Assembly: GCA_015057025.1 (NCBI GenBank)
Contig: SVFD01000006.1
Coordinates: 62,001-126,000, forward strand
DNA length: 64,000 bases
Direction: 5' to 3'
DNA from: Lachnospiraceae bacterium
GTDB taxonomy: Bacteria > Bacillota > Clostridia > Lachnospirales > Lachnospiraceae
Shown here: piece by piece, positions 1 to 8,588 of the stretch
How positions within the stretch are numbered: the stretch's first letter is position 1
Layout of the letters: every line of letters starts with the position of its first letter
Made by a program: the position numbers and the translations under genes
Notes under the pieces: model-generated
Told to the model about the DNA's origin: nothing
Database searches by the model: none
Seen by the model: only the letters and a program-made list of their open reading frames with translations

Positions 1-885
1 TTCGAGGAGAGTTGCCGCTATTTTAATACCCTGCCGGATGAAGAAAAAGCATTGATATATGGTATTGTAGGTGGTACTCCCCAATATCTTTTACAAATGA
101 GTGATCAGTTAAGTGTGGAAGAAAATATCAGAAACACATATTTGAATCCTATGTCTTTTCTTTATGAGGAGCCTGTTAATCTTTTAAAACAAGAGGTTCG
201 TGAACCGGGAATTTATAATGCTATTATTACCGCGATTGCAACCGGACATACGCGCATGTCGGAGATCTCTTCCAAGGTAGGTGAGGATACTAATGTATGT
301 GCCAATTATATTAAGAATTTGATAAATCTGGGCATTGTAAAAAAACAGACACCGTACGGAGAAAAGGAATCCAGAAAGTCTATTTATTCTATTGAAGATA
401 ATATGTTTTATTTCTGGTATCGTTTTGTGCTGGATAACAGTTCTGTGATTGCCCGAGGTGCTACTGACATAGTATACAAGCGTATTGAGCCTCAATTATC
501 AGACTATATGGGAAGCGTGTTTGAAGAGATTTGTATTCAGTATCTGTGGAAACAACTTCTTGAAGGTAATGCGCCGATTGAATTTAGTTCGCTTGGCCGC
601 TGGTGGGGAAATGATCCGATACAGAAATGTCAGGCGGAAATAGACATTATGGGTGAACAAGATAGTGAATCAGCGTTGTTCGCGGAGTGTAAGTGGAGAA
701 ATGAAAAAGTAGATTTAGACATTCTTGAAACTTTAATTGAACGCAGTGAATTGTTCCACTATAAAAAAGTTCATTATTACTTGTTTTCTAAAACCGGTTT
801 TACAAAAGGTTGTACGGAAAAGGCTGGGAATATGGGTAATGTAACATTGGTTTGTTATGCGGATATTGTGGGAGCGATGAAGTAG
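1..885 (+). CDS. DUF234-type archaeal/bacterial ATPase, C-terminal part (5' end cut by the window)
   Basis: The reading frame is open from base 1, so the N-terminal P-loop ATPase domain lies outside the window; 294 residues remain. What is visible matches the back half of the AAA-type ATPase plus DUF234 family: a winged-helix segment (threonine/serine-rich, 'MSEISSKVG', about a quarter of the way in) and a nuclease-like C-terminus. The C-terminus has an 'AEIDIMG' followed by 'FAECKW', the D...ExK pattern of a PD-(D/E)XK fold. These proteins are common in anaerobic Firmicutes and archaea. Their role is poorly known; a link to mobile DNA or nucleic-acid processing is inferred. It ends with TAG at 883-885. 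No terminator is obvious downstream. Confidence 0.85.
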   Translation, partial: FEESCRYFNTLPDEEKALIYGIVGGTPQYLLQMSDQLSVEENIRNTYLNPMSFLYEEPVNLLKQEVREPGIYNAIITAIATGHTRMSEISSKVGEDTNVCANYIKNLINLGIVKKQTPYGEKESRKSIYSIEDNMFYFWYRFVLDNSSVIARGATDIVYKRIEPQLSDYMGSVFEEICIQYLWKQLLEGNAPIEFSSLGRWWGNDPIQKCQAEIDIMGEQDSESALFAECKWRNEKVDLDILETLIERSELFHYKKVHYYLFSKTGFTKGCTEKAGNMGNVTLVCYADIVGAMK

Positions 886-1026
886 AGCAAATTGACAATT
901 GTTGAATTTGAATTATGAATTGAGAGGAAATAAGAAGTGAAGATGGACATTGAAATGGCTTTAGCGTACAAAGCGGGAATGACAAAAATAAATTAGATAA
1001 ATGGCTGGATAAAATATCATTATAAA

Positions 1027-1056
1027 TTGAAACCGGGGATTTTGATATGCTATACT
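1027..1056 (+). promoter_or_regulatory. Sigma-A-type promoter for the cysteine hydrolase gene
   Basis: TTGAAA at 1027-1032 and TATACT at 1051-1056 are separated by 18 bases. The stretch 886-1206 otherwise holds no recognisable gene. It contains two very short frames with a Shine-Dalgarno-like sequence (17 codons from 943, and the one at 1106), neither resembling a known family. Confidence 0.55.
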
Positions 1057-1105
1057 ATAAAAGTACATCAAATTTTCCGAGATTTGCCACGAAAAGGAGT
1101 AGAGA

Positions 1106-1171
1106 ATGGATAAATCGTTAACCGGGAATGAATCAGGTATAGGTATTACTCAGTGCAAAGATGGACTGTAG
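1106..1171 (+). CDS. Possible 21-residue leader peptide
   Basis: ATG at 1106 follows a good AAAGGAG ribosome binding site and runs 21 codons to TAG at 1169-1171, inside the leader of the cysteine hydrolase and 35 bases before its start. The peptide matches nothing I recognise and no run of one amino acid suggests classical attenuation. It may be a chance frame or the remnant of a longer gene. Confidence 0.25.
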   Translation: MDKSLTGNESGIGITQCKDGL

Positions 1172-1206
1172 CAAGCAAACATCCCATGGCTAAGGAAGGA
1201 GCATAT

Positions 1207-1737
1207 ATGAAAATATTAGTTGTAGTTGACATGCAGAACGATTTTATCGATATGGCATTAGGAACTAAGGAAGCAGTTGCCATTGTTCCTAACGTAGTAA
1301 AAAAGATTACCGATGGTGACTGGGATAAAATATATGTAACCTACGATACCCACGGAGAAGGCTATATGGAAACTTCTGAAGGTAAAAATCTTCCCGTGCC
1401 TCATTGTATTAAAGGAAGCAAGGGTTGGGAGTTAAACGTTGAAGTGGAGAGTGCGTTACAGGCAGTCAATTGTCCTGTTGTAAAAGTTGAAAAGCCTACT
1501 TTTGGTTCCGTGCGTCTGGCTGAACTTGTAGGAGAGGATGTAGCAAAGGAAAAGTGCAGTGTGGAACTGATAGGTCTTTGTACGGATATCTGTGTGGTAT
1601 CCAATGCACTGCTTCTGAAAGCAAATTATCCGGAATTGCCCATTGCTTTGGACTCTGCCTGTGTGGCAGCAGTTACTCCGGAAACCAACGAGGCGGCATT
1701 GGCCACCATGAAGATGTGCCAGATTCAAATTTTGTAA
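1207..1737 (+). CDS. Isochorismatase/nicotinamidase-family cysteine hydrolase
   Basis: This 176-residue cytosolic hydrolase has the triad of the family: Asp8 in 'VVDMQNDF', Lys96 in 'VEKPTFGS' and catalytic Cys129 in 'CTDICVVSNA'. Members cleave amides such as nicotinamide (feeding NAD salvage) or related C-N bonds; the substrate cannot be fixed from sequence. An upstream in-frame ATG at 1153 exists, but the start at 1207 has an AAGGAAGGAG site six bases before it and begins at the conserved first strand. A sirtuin, which releases nicotinamide, lies 325 bases downstream, so a nicotinamidase role is attractive, though this is inference. Confidence 0.85.
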   Translation: MKILVVVDMQNDFIDMALGTKEAVAIVPNVVKKITDGDWDKIYVTYDTHGEGYMETSEGKNLPVPHCIKGSKGWELNVEVESALQAVNCPVVKVEKPTFGSVRLAELVGEDVAKEKCSVELIGLCTDICVVSNALLLKANYPELPIALDSACVAAVTPETNEAALATMKMCQIQIL

Positions 1738-1807
1738 GCGATTGCATTTATAAAATAAGAATGCTGATTATAAAACCATAGACAGAGATAAAAGACGGAG
1801 AATTAAT

Positions 1808-1984
1808 ATGCAGGTAAATTGTGAAGAATGTGCTCATTTTTATTATGATGAAGACTATGAAGAATATATGTGCGCGGCAGATATGGATGAAGATGACTAT
1901 GCGCGCCTTATGAATAATCCGCGCAGTACGTGTCCTTTTTATCAGAATGGTGATGAGTACAGGGTTGTGCGTAAACAGATGTAG
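1808..1984 (+). CDS. Small cysteine-rich DUF6472-type protein
   Basis: This gene encodes 58 residues with four cysteines arranged as a CxxC near the N-terminus (Cys5, Cys8) and later single cysteines (Cys22, Cys42), suggesting a small metal-binding knuckle. The rest is very acidic and ends in 'GDEYRVVRKQM'. The pattern matches the short DUF6472 proteins found mainly in Lachnospiraceae. Function is unknown. The ATG at 1808 follows the purine-rich 'agacggagaatta'. It sits between the cysteine hydrolase and the sirtuin on the same strand. Confidence 0.7.
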   Translation: MQVNCEECAHFYYDEDYEEYMCAADMDEDDYARLMNNPRSTCPFYQNGDEYRVVRKQM

Positions 1985-2062
1985 AATGGAATGTGCCGGG
2001 CATTTTCCCGATATACAGAAGTGCCGGAATCAGAGAATTGTGTAAAAAGAAAGGAGTGCCAT

Positions 2063-2782
2063 ATGCAGGAGAAAATAAAAACCTTAAAAGAATGGATAGA
2101 CAACAGTAATAACATTGTGTTTTTTGGCGGAGCCGGAGTGTCTACAGAAAGCGGCATTCCTGATTTTAGAAGTGTGGATGGTTTATATAATCAAAAATAT
2201 GACTATCCGCCGGAAACGATTTTGAGTCATACATTTTTCTGGAGAAAGACGGATGAATTTTATCGCTTTTATCGTGATAAAATGATTATCGAAAATGTTA
2301 AACCAAATGCGGCGCATTTAAAGCTTGCCGAGTGGGAGGCGCAGGGAAAGTTAAAAGCGGTCATTACCCAAAATATAGACGGTCTGCATCAGTTGGCCGG
2401 TAGCAAAGAAGTTATGGAGCTCCACGGAAGCGTGCATCGTAATTATTGTGATAAATGCCATGCTTTTTACGGTATTGAAGCAATTACCGGCAGTGAGGGA
2501 GTGCCTAAGTGTCCGGATTGCGGCGGCGTGATTAAACCGGATGTTGTTTTGTATGAAGAAGGATTGGATGATTTAACAATCAGTAAATCTATTCAATACA
2601 TAGCCAATGCGGATGTTTTGATTATTGGCGGCACTTCTTTGGCGGTATGGCCGGCAGCGGGCCTGATTGACTATTACCGCGGAGATAAGTTGGTGTTGAT
2701 TAATAAATCACAGACTGCAAGAGAAACCAGAGCCAATCTTGTCATTGAAGGTAAAATCGGTGAGGTACTGGGTAGTTTATAG
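2063..2782 (+). CDS. cobB: NAD-dependent protein deacylase (sirtuin)
   Basis: This 239-residue Sir2-family enzyme removes acyl groups from lysines using NAD+, giving nicotinamide and O-acyl-ADP-ribose. Visible motifs are the Rossmann 'GGAGVSTESGIPDFRS' near residues 22-37, 'TQNIDGLH' at 102-109, the catalytic His121 in 'HGSVH', and a zinc ribbon from Cys129/Cys132 and Cys150/Cys153. An in-frame codon at 1991 would add 24 unrelated residues; the ATG at 2063 has an AAAGGAG site and begins where the family does, so it is preferred. Confidence 0.93.
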   Translation: MQEKIKTLKEWIDNSNNIVFFGGAGVSTESGIPDFRSVDGLYNQKYDYPPETILSHTFFWRKTDEFYRFYRDKMIIENVKPNAAHLKLAEWEAQGKLKAVITQNIDGLHQLAGSKEVMELHGSVHRNYCDKCHAFYGIEAITGSEGVPKCPDCGGVIKPDVVLYEEGLDDLTISKSIQYIANADVLIIGGTSLAVWPAAGLIDYYRGDKLVLINKSQTARETRANLVIEGKIGEVLGSL

Positions 2783-2865
2783 GTAGAAGGTCAATCACAG
2801 ACCTAATGTGTATATAAAAAGATTGGAACTATATTACATTTTAATAGACGGAAGGTAATATTAAT

Positions 2866-3045
2866 ATGGAAATCCATGTGAATAACATTATCAAATTAAA
2901 AAAGCAACACCCTTGCGGAAGTTATGAATGGAAAGTATTAAGGGAAGGCGCAGATTTCAGATTGCAGTGCGAGGGGTGCGGTCATCAGGTTATGATGGCA
3001 AGAAGAGTGCTGGAGAAAAGCGTGAAGGAAATTAGAGAAGTATAA
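2866..3045 (+). CDS. DUF951 small zinc-knuckle protein
   Basis: This 59-residue protein has 'HPCGSYEWKVLREGADFRLQCEGCGHQV', abbreviated here as a Cys17 followed by a CxxC pair at 35/38. That is the signature of DUF951, a short Firmicutes family of unknown function usually found next to rpsF-ssb-rpsR, as it is here. Nucleic-acid binding is plausible from the zinc knuckle and the basic C-terminus ('MARRVLEKSVKEI') but unproven. The start is the ATG after 'gacggaaggtaatatta'. Confidence 0.75.
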   Translation: MEIHVNNIIKLKKQHPCGSYEWKVLREGADFRLQCEGCGHQVMMARRVLEKSVKEIREV

Positions 3046-3110
3046 AAGAAAGAGGTTACGGCAGTAGTTACAGAAGCACGGAAAAATATTGAAATCTCAG
3101 TAAAAAAAGC

Positions 3111-3139
3111 TTGAAAACACAAGAAAAGTGTGGTATCAT
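3111..3139 (+). promoter_or_regulatory. Promoter of the rpsF-ssb-rpsR operon
   Basis: TTGAAA at 3111-3116, a 17-base spacer and TATCAT at 3134-3139 form a canonical housekeeping promoter. The predicted start near 3146 leaves a leader of about 70 bases before rpsF. Confidence 0.7.
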
Positions 3140-3163
3140 GATTTTCCGTGATGTAATAAAATT

Positions 3164-3188
3164 CCTTGCTCCCTGCGTAAAAGCAAGG
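3164..3188 (+). promoter_or_regulatory. Hairpin in the rpsF leader, possible ribosomal-protein autoregulatory site
   Basis: A perfect 7-bp stem (CCTTGCT at 3164-3170, AGCAAGG at 3182-3188) closes an 11-base loop between the promoter and the rpsF ribosome binding site. Leaders of S6 operons often carry a structure bound by the S6:S18 complex. The diagnostic bulged CCG could not be placed convincingly, so this is only a candidate. Confidence 0.35.
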
Positions 3189-3216
3189 GGCCAGAGACCA
3201 AAAGGAGGTAACAAGC

Positions 3217-3507
3217 ATGAACAAGTATGAATTAGCGGTTGTTGTCAATGCTAAAATCGAAGAAGATGAAAGAGTAGCTGTTGTGGACAAGTGCAAGGCG
3301 CTCATCGAAAGATTCGGTGGTACAATCACAAACGTAGATGACTGGGGTAAGAAGAAATTAGCTTACGAAGTTCAGAAGATGCGTGAAGGTTACTACTATT
3401 TCATCGCTTTCGAAGCTGAATCTACTGCGCCCATCGAAATCGAAAACAGAGTTCGTATCATGGACAATGTAATCAGATACTTATGCGTTAGACAGGACGA
3501 AGCATAG
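3217..3507 (+). CDS. rpsF: 30S ribosomal protein S6
   Basis: This 96-residue S6 protein binds S18 in the platform of the small subunit. The start 'MNKYELAVVV' and the segment 'DDWGKKKLAYEV' are typical, and the length is normal. The AAAGGAGG site lies eight bases before the ATG. It is the first gene of the classic rpsF-ssb-rpsR order, 13 bases before ssb. Confidence 0.97.
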   Translation: MNKYELAVVVNAKIEEDERVAVVDKCKALIERFGGTITNVDDWGKKKLAYEVQKMREGYYYFIAFEAESTAPIEIENRVRIMDNVIRYLCVRQDEA

Positions 3508-3520
3508 AAAGTAGGTATAT

Positions 3521-3964
3521 ATGAATAAAGTAATTCTTATGGGTCGTTTAACCAGAGATCCTGATGTAAGATATTCACAGGGTGAAAACCCCACAGCAAT
3601 TGCAAGATATTCTCTTGCAGTAGACAGAAGATTTAACCGTGGAGATGAAAACAATACAGATTTTATCAATATTGTTGCATTCGGCAGAGCGGGTGAATTT
3701 GCAGAGAAATATTTACACAAGGGAACGAAGGTATTGGTAACCGGACGTATTCAGACCGGAAGTTATACCAACAAAGATGGTCAGAAGGTATATACAACAG
3801 ATGTTGTAGCTGAAGATCAGGAATTCGCAGAGAGCAAGAATGCTTCAAGCGAAGGGGGATATGCAGGTAACTCTAATTACAGTAGAAATGAAGCACCTGC
3901 AGCGGCAGACGGAGATTTCATGAGTATCCCTGATGGAATCGTAGAAGAATTGCCGTTTAACTAA
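3521..3964 (+). CDS. ssb: Single-stranded DNA-binding protein
   Basis: This 147-residue SSB starts with the OB fold ('[18 protein letters not shown]') to about residue 105. A flexible, Ser/Asn/Ala-rich linker follows, and the acidic tip ends in Pro-Phe plus one Asn. That tip is the usual docking point for replication and repair partners. SSB tails normally end exactly at Pro-Phe; the extra terminal Asn is a small deviation seen in some Gram-positives. The gene sits between the partner ribosomal protein genes rpsF and rpsR, so its supply is linked to translation capacity. Confidence 0.96.
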   Translation: MNKVILMGRLTRDPDVRYSQGENPTAIARYSLAVDRRFNRGDENNTDFINIVAFGRAGEFAEKYLHKGTKVLVTGRIQTGSYTNKDGQKVYTTDVVAEDQEFAESKNASSEGGYAGNSNYSRNEAPAAADGDFMSIPDGIVEELPFN

Positions 3965-3996
3965 GTGTTTTTGGATTTCAGATAGGAGGCAATATT

Positions 3997-4260
3997 ATGG
4001 CATTCGTGAAAGCAGATAAATCCGATTCTCCCATGAAGAGAAAAGGCGGAATGCGCAGAAGAAAGAAAGTATGCGTTTTCTGTGGTAAGGATAATGTAAT
4101 TGATTACAAGGATACTGCTAAGTTAAAGAGATATGTATCCGAAAGAGGTAAGATTCTTCCCAGAAGAATCACCGGAAACTGCGCTAAGCATCAGAGAGCA
4201 TTGACAGTTGCTATTAAGAGAGCACGTCACGTTGCACTTATGCCCTACACAGTAGATTAA
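3997..4260 (+). CDS. rpsR: 30S ribosomal protein S18
   Basis: This 87-residue S18 protein is the S6 partner in the ribosomal platform. It carries a zinc-binding version of the fold, with Cys-x-x-Cys in 'CVFCGKDN' and a third Cys in 'GNCAKHQR'. The basic N-terminal tail precedes the conserved '[16 protein letters not shown]'. The TAGGAGG site is well placed. A strong terminator follows at 4273, closing the operon. Confidence 0.97.
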   Translation: MAFVKADKSDSPMKRKGGMRRRKKVCVFCGKDNVIDYKDTAKLKRYVSERGKILPRRITGNCAKHQRALTVAIKRARHVALMPYTVD

Positions 4261-4272
4261 TAAAAAGAATGA

Positions 4273-4304
4273 AACCGATTGTCAGAAATGGCAATCGGTT
4301 TTTT
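4273..4304 (+). terminator. Intrinsic terminator after rpsR
   Basis: A 9-bp stem (AACCGATTG at 4273-4281 pairing with CAATCGGTT at 4292-4300) is followed by a run of six T. Confidence 0.92.
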
Positions 4305-4430
4305 ATATTTGTTTGAAGAATAAATTAAAGTTGAGTTCATAAAAAATCGAATTCTGTAGCAAAACCCCAAAATATAGCATAAAAACGTTATGACATTCAA
4401 AATAATGTTATGGAAGTTCTCGACGGAAAA

Positions 4431-4439
4431 TGTTATAAT
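4431..4439 (+). promoter_or_regulatory. Extended -10 promoter of gdpP
   Basis: TG-T-TATAAT at 4431-4439 is an extended -10 element. No good -35 lies 16-18 bases upstream. It is 75 bases before the gdpP start, in the only gap after the rpsR terminator. Confidence 0.55.
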
Positions 4440-4514
4440 CATATCATGTGAGACTATCACATTTTAGCAGGTTGAGATTTATAGCAGAACAAGAGATTAC
4501 ATAAGAGGGTTGCT

Positions 4515-6560
4515 ATGTCAAAAAAAGTAAAGGTTAAAGGAAAATTCCGATTATATAAGGTTACATTATATTTATTGGGTGCAATTCTTGCGTTAATGAC
4601 GATAGGCATCTATTTTTTGGATTACAGAGCCGGAATTATTTTAAACGTTTTCTTGCTTTTGTACTTTGCCGGAATTTTGGTATCCAATATTATGAGCAAG
4701 CAATTTGTCGTTAACGAGTTGATTAGCTTTGCTACGGAATATGGTCAGGTACAACGTCAGATTTTACGCGATTTACAGTTACCTCATGCCCTTTTGGATC
4801 AGAACGGAAAGGTGCTTTGGACCAATGTAGAATTCGAGAAGCTGGTAGGTGAGGAAAAGGGGTATCGTAAGTCTGTTACAAATCTTTTTCCGGGGATTAC
4901 GTTGGATAAGCTGCCGTTAGAGGAAGAGGAAACCCAACTTGAGATTTCTTATGAAGAAAAGGACTTCATGGCGAAGATGAAGCGTATCAGTGTAACTGAT
5001 ATGATTCAGAACAGTGAAATGATAGATGTAAGCGGTGATGAGATTTTTATTATCGGTTTATACCTTTTTGATGAAACTGCTTTAAAAATTGCCTTGCGTG
5101 AAAACGATGACCAGAGTCTTGCAGTAGGCTTGATATATCTTGATAATTATGAAGAAGCGTTGGAAGGTGTGGAAGATGTACGCCGCTCTCTTTTGCTTGC
5201 TTTAATTGACCGTAAAATTAACAAGTATGTAGCTTCTGTTGACGGTATTGTAAGAAAACTGGAGAAAGACAAGTATTTATTAATTCTTCGTAAAAAAGCG
5301 GTAGCACAGTTAAAAGAAGCGAAATTTGATATTTTGGAGGATGTTAAGACTGTAAATATCGGTAATGAGATTGCGGTTACACTAAGCATTGGTATTGGTT
5401 TGGGTGGCCTTACCTATAGTCAGAATGCGGAGTTTGCAAGAGCAGCTATTGACCTTGCATTGGGACGAGGTGGTGACCAGACGGTTGTCAAGATGCCGGG
5501 AAGTATTCAATATTTTGGAGGAAAGAGTCAGCAGATTGAAAAGAGCACAAGGGTAAAGGCAAGAGTAAAAGCACAGGCTTTAAAAGAAATAATCAGTGCA
5601 AAGGACCAGCTTTTTGTTATGGGACATCGTATGCCTGATGCTGATAGTTTTGGTGCGGCAGTAGGTATTTACACTATTGCAAAATCCATGCAGCGAAAGG
5701 CTCATATCGTTATGGATGACGTAACAACTTCATTACGTCCCATGGTTGATTTATTTATACAGAATCCGGATTATGAAGATGATATGATTCTTAATAGCCA
5801 AGAGGCATTAGAGAAGGTTGGTAACAATGCGGTATTGGTTGTAGTGGATATTAATAAACCTTCCATTACCGAATGTCCCGAACTTTTAAAGCGGTGCAAG
5901 GCAATTGTGGTATTAGATCATCACAGACAAGGTGAAGAAACTATTGACAATGCAACGTTATCATATGTGGAGCCTTATGCGTCTTCCGCATGCGAAATGG
6001 TTGCAGAAATTTTACAGTATGTTGAGACAGGAGCTAAAATTAAATCTGTAGAAGCAGATTGTTTATATTCCGGTATTATGATAGATACCAATAATTTTAT
6101 GACAAAGACAGGCGTACGTACCTTTGAAGCTGCGGCATTTTTACGTCGTAACGGTGCAGACGTAACCCGAGTGCGTAAGCTGTTTAGGGAAGATGCATCA
6201 GAATATATGGCTAAGGCGAAAACGATTCGTGACACCATGATTTATCGGAATGATTATGCTATTTCCATTTGTGACGGTTCGGGTTGTCAAAGCCCTACGA
6301 TTGTTGCGGCTCAGGCGGCGAATGAGCTCCTTAACATTAACGGAGTAAAAGCAAGTTTTGTTTTTACGGAATATCAGGGTAAGGTTTATCTGAGTGCCCG
6401 TTCGATTGATGAATTAAATGTCCAGGTAGTAACAGAACGTCTCGGTGGCGGCGGACATATGAATATCGCCGGTGCGCAGTTTACGGAGGTCACTGTAGAT
6501 GAAGCAGTGAAGCAATTACAGGAAACCTTGGATGAAATGGTTGAAAATAAGGATATTTAA
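4515..6560 (+). CDS. gdpP: Cyclic-di-AMP phosphodiesterase GdpP
   Basis: This 681-residue membrane-bound enzyme hydrolyses c-di-AMP to pApA. In order it has two membrane helices (about 14-56), a PAS-like sensor (about 80-180), a degenerate GGDEF domain in which the signature is replaced by 'EKDKYLLIL', a DHH domain with 'MGHRMPDADSFGA' at 369 and 'LDHH' with Asp468, and a DHHA1 domain with 'GGGGHMNIAGAQ' at 644. All catalytic metal ligands appear intact. The rpsR-gdpP-rplI-dnaB order is widespread in Firmicutes. GdpP adjusts turgor and wall homeostasis through c-di-AMP. Confidence 0.95.
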   Translation: MSKKVKVKGKFRLYKVTLYLLGAILALMTIGIYFLDYRAGIILNVFLLLYFAGILVSNIMSKQFVVNELISFATEYGQVQRQILRDLQLPHALLDQNGKVLWTNVEFEKLVGEEKGYRKSVTNLFPGITLDKLPLEEEETQLEISYEEKDFMAKMKRISVTDMIQNSEMIDVSGDEIFIIGLYLFDETALKIALRENDDQSLAVGLIYLDNYEEALEGVEDVRRSLLLALIDRKINKYVASVDGIVRKLEKDKYLLILRKKAVAQLKEAKFDILEDVKTVNIGNEIAVTLSIGIGLGGLTYSQNAEFARAAIDLALGRGGDQTVVKMPGSIQYFGGKSQQIEKSTRVKARVKAQALKEIISAKDQLFVMGHRMPDADSFGAAVGIYTIAKSMQRKAHIVMDDVTTSLRPMVDLFIQNPDYEDDMILNSQEALEKVGNNAVLVVVDINKPSITECPELLKRCKAIVVLDHHRQGEETIDNATLSYVEPYASSACEMVAEILQYVETGAKIKSVEADCLYSGIMIDTNNFMTKTGVRTFEAAAFLRRNGADVTRVRKLFREDASEYMAKAKTIRDTMIYRNDYAISICDGSGCQSPTIVAAQAANELLNINGVKASFVFTEYQGKVYLSARSIDELNVQVVTERLGGGGHMNIAGAQFTEVTVDEAVKQLQETLDEMVENKDI

Positions 6561-6627
6561 CCTTTGCTTTTAAGCCTTAACAGAAAGTGAAGATAATAAG
6601 AGGCAAAGGTGAAAGAAAGGACATAAC

Positions 6628-7077
6628 ATGAAGGTAATTTTATTACAGGATGTAAAAGCGCTTGGTAAAAAGGGCGATATGGTAGAGGTAAGTGACGGAT
6701 ACGCAAGAAATTTTATCCTTCCTAAGAAGGTTGGCGTTGAAGCGAACGAAGTGAATAAAAATGATTTAAAGCTTCAGAAAGCAAACCAGGAAAAGGTTGC
6801 GAAGGAACAGTATGATGCGGCAGTTGCTTTAGGTAAAGAGTTAGAAGCGCTTACAGTAAATGTAACCGTAAAAGCAGGCGAGGGCGGCCGGGTTTTCGGC
6901 GCAGTAACTGCAAAGGAAATTTCACAGGCATTGTCTAAACAGCACGGTAAAGACGTTGATAAAAAGAAGATTCAGTTATCTGATTCTATTAAAAATGTCG
7001 GTAGCTTTGAAGTTTCGGTTAAACTGCACACTAAGGTTACGGCAACCTTGAGTGTAAAGGTAGATGCTGCAAAGTAA
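6628..7077 (+). CDS. rplI: 50S ribosomal protein L9
   Basis: This 149-residue L9 protein has the N-terminal rRNA-binding domain ('MKVILLQDVKALGKKGDMVEVSDGY' region), a long connecting helix rich in Lys/Glu/Ala and a C-terminal domain from about residue 80. Full length and usual neighbours (gdpP upstream, dnaB downstream). A GAAAGGAC ribosome binding site precedes the ATG. Confidence 0.97.
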   Translation: MKVILLQDVKALGKKGDMVEVSDGYARNFILPKKVGVEANEVNKNDLKLQKANQEKVAKEQYDAAVALGKELEALTVNVTVKAGEGGRVFGAVTAKEISQALSKQHGKDVDKKKIQLSDSIKNVGSFEVSVKLHTKVTATLSVKVDAAK

Positions 7078-7173
7078 TTTTAGTTAGAAATATTAAGATT
7101 ACGATATGAGAGTGCTATATAGAAAAAGGACGTACTTTCGAGAAAAGTATTCGAAGCAAGGGGAAATACAAAG

Positions 7174-8502
7174 ATGGACGAAGCGGTAATAAAGAGAATA
7201 TTACCCCATTCAACAGAAGCTGAACAATCGGTATTGGGTTCTATGATTATGGATTCTGATGCTATTGTTACGGCGTCGGAACTCATTACCGGAGATGATT
7301 TTTATAATAAACAGTATGGTGTGATTTTTGATACTATGGTAGAATTGCAAAATTCCGGCAGTTCTGTTGATATGGTAACTTTACAGGATAAATTAAAAGA
7401 AAAAGATGTACCGCCGGAAGTAAGCAGTTTGGAGTACGTAAGAGATTTTATTACAGCTGTGCCGACTTCTGCAAATATTAAATATTATGCGGAAATTGTA
7501 CAGAAGAAATCGGTTTTGCGTAAGTTGATTCGAACTACAGAAGGTATTACCAATACCTGCTATGCCGGAAAAGATGATGTCGAGGAGATTCTTGAAGATA
7601 CAGAAAAGAAAGTATTTGACATTGTACAGAGACGCAATACCGGAGATTTCGTTCCTATCCAGCAGGTTGTCATGAACGCTTTGGATATTATTGAGAAGGC
7701 GGCAAAGAATAAAGGTGCTATTACTGGTGTGCCTACCGGATTTACGGATTTAGATTATTCTACAGCAGGTTTTCAGCCTTCGGATTTGATTCTTATTGCA
7801 GCCCGTCCCTCTATGGGTAAAACAGCATTTGCATTAAATATTGCATTGCATGCAGCTGTAAAGTGTCAAAAGTCTGTTGCGGTATTTAGTTTGGAAATGT
7901 CCAAGGAACAGTTGGTAAATCGTTTATTTGCCATGGAATCTAAGGTAAACTCCCAGAACTTAAGAACCGGTAATCTTTCAGATAAAGATTGGGACAAGCT
8001 TATGGAAGGTGCTATTGAAGTGGGTAAGTCAAAACTTATCATTGATGATACCGGTAGCATCAGTATTTCAGAATTACGTTCCAAATGTCGTAAGTTTAAG
8101 TTGGAACATGGTCTTGATATGATTATGATTGACTACTTGCAGTTGATGACAGGAAGCGGTAAGACGGATTCCAGACAGCAGGAAGTTTCCGATATATCAC
8201 GTTCCTTAAAAGCACTTGCCAGAGAATTAAATGTACCGGTTATAGCATTATCCCAGTTAAGCCGTAAGGTGGAAGAGAGACCGGATCATCGTCCGATGAT
8301 GTCAGACCTTCGAGAATCCGGTGCGATTGAGCAGGATGCTGACGTGGTAATGTTTATCTATCGAGATGATTATTACAATAAAGATACCGATAAGCCGAAT
8401 GTTGCAGAAATTATCATTGCTAAGCAACGTAACGGTCCTGTGGGAACCATAGAACTGGCATGGTTGCCTGACTATACACAATTCAAAAATCTTGCAAAAT
8501 AA
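7174..8502 (+). CDS. dnaB: Replicative DNA helicase DnaB
   Basis: This 442-residue hexameric helicase unwinds DNA at the replication fork and recruits primase. The N-terminal helical domain (about 5-150) carries 'HSTEAEQSVLGSM'. The RecA-like motor follows, with Walker A in 'ARPSMGKTAFA' and Walker B in 'MIMIDYLQLM', and the late motif 'DLRESGAIEQDADV'. No intein is inserted. It is the last gene of the gdpP operon and is followed by a terminator. Confidence 0.97.
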   Translation: MDEAVIKRILPHSTEAEQSVLGSMIMDSDAIVTASELITGDDFYNKQYGVIFDTMVELQNSGSSVDMVTLQDKLKEKDVPPEVSSLEYVRDFITAVPTSANIKYYAEIVQKKSVLRKLIRTTEGITNTCYAGKDDVEEILEDTEKKVFDIVQRRNTGDFVPIQQVVMNALDIIEKAAKNKGAITGVPTGFTDLDYSTAGFQPSDLILIAARPSMGKTAFALNIALHAAVKCQKSVAVFSLEMSKEQLVNRLFAMESKVNSQNLRTGNLSDKDWDKLMEGAIEVGKSKLIIDDTGSISISELRSKCRKFKLEHGLDMIMIDYLQLMTGSGKTDSRQQEVSDISRSLKALARELNVPVIALSQLSRKVEERPDHRPMMSDLRESGAIEQDADVVMFIYRDDYYNKDTDKPNVAEIIIAKQRNGPVGTIELAWLPDYTQFKNLAK

Positions 8503-8522
8503 ATGCAGAGAAGCTACGAAAG

Positions 8523-8556
8523 AAAAGAACAAATCATTATGGTTTGTTCTTTTTTG
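8523..8556 (+). terminator. Intrinsic terminator after dnaB
   Basis: An 11-bp stem (AAAAGAACAAA at 8523-8533 with its complement at 8543-8553) closes a 9-base loop and runs into T residues. Confidence 0.9.
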
Positions 8557-8588
8557 ATTATTTTCAAAAAAGAAAGGAGCGATAAGCT

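Noticed and set aside
4304-4430. Riboswitch in the gap between rpsR and gdpP
   Set aside because: The gap is AT-rich and shows only an extended -10 element, with no stable helices.
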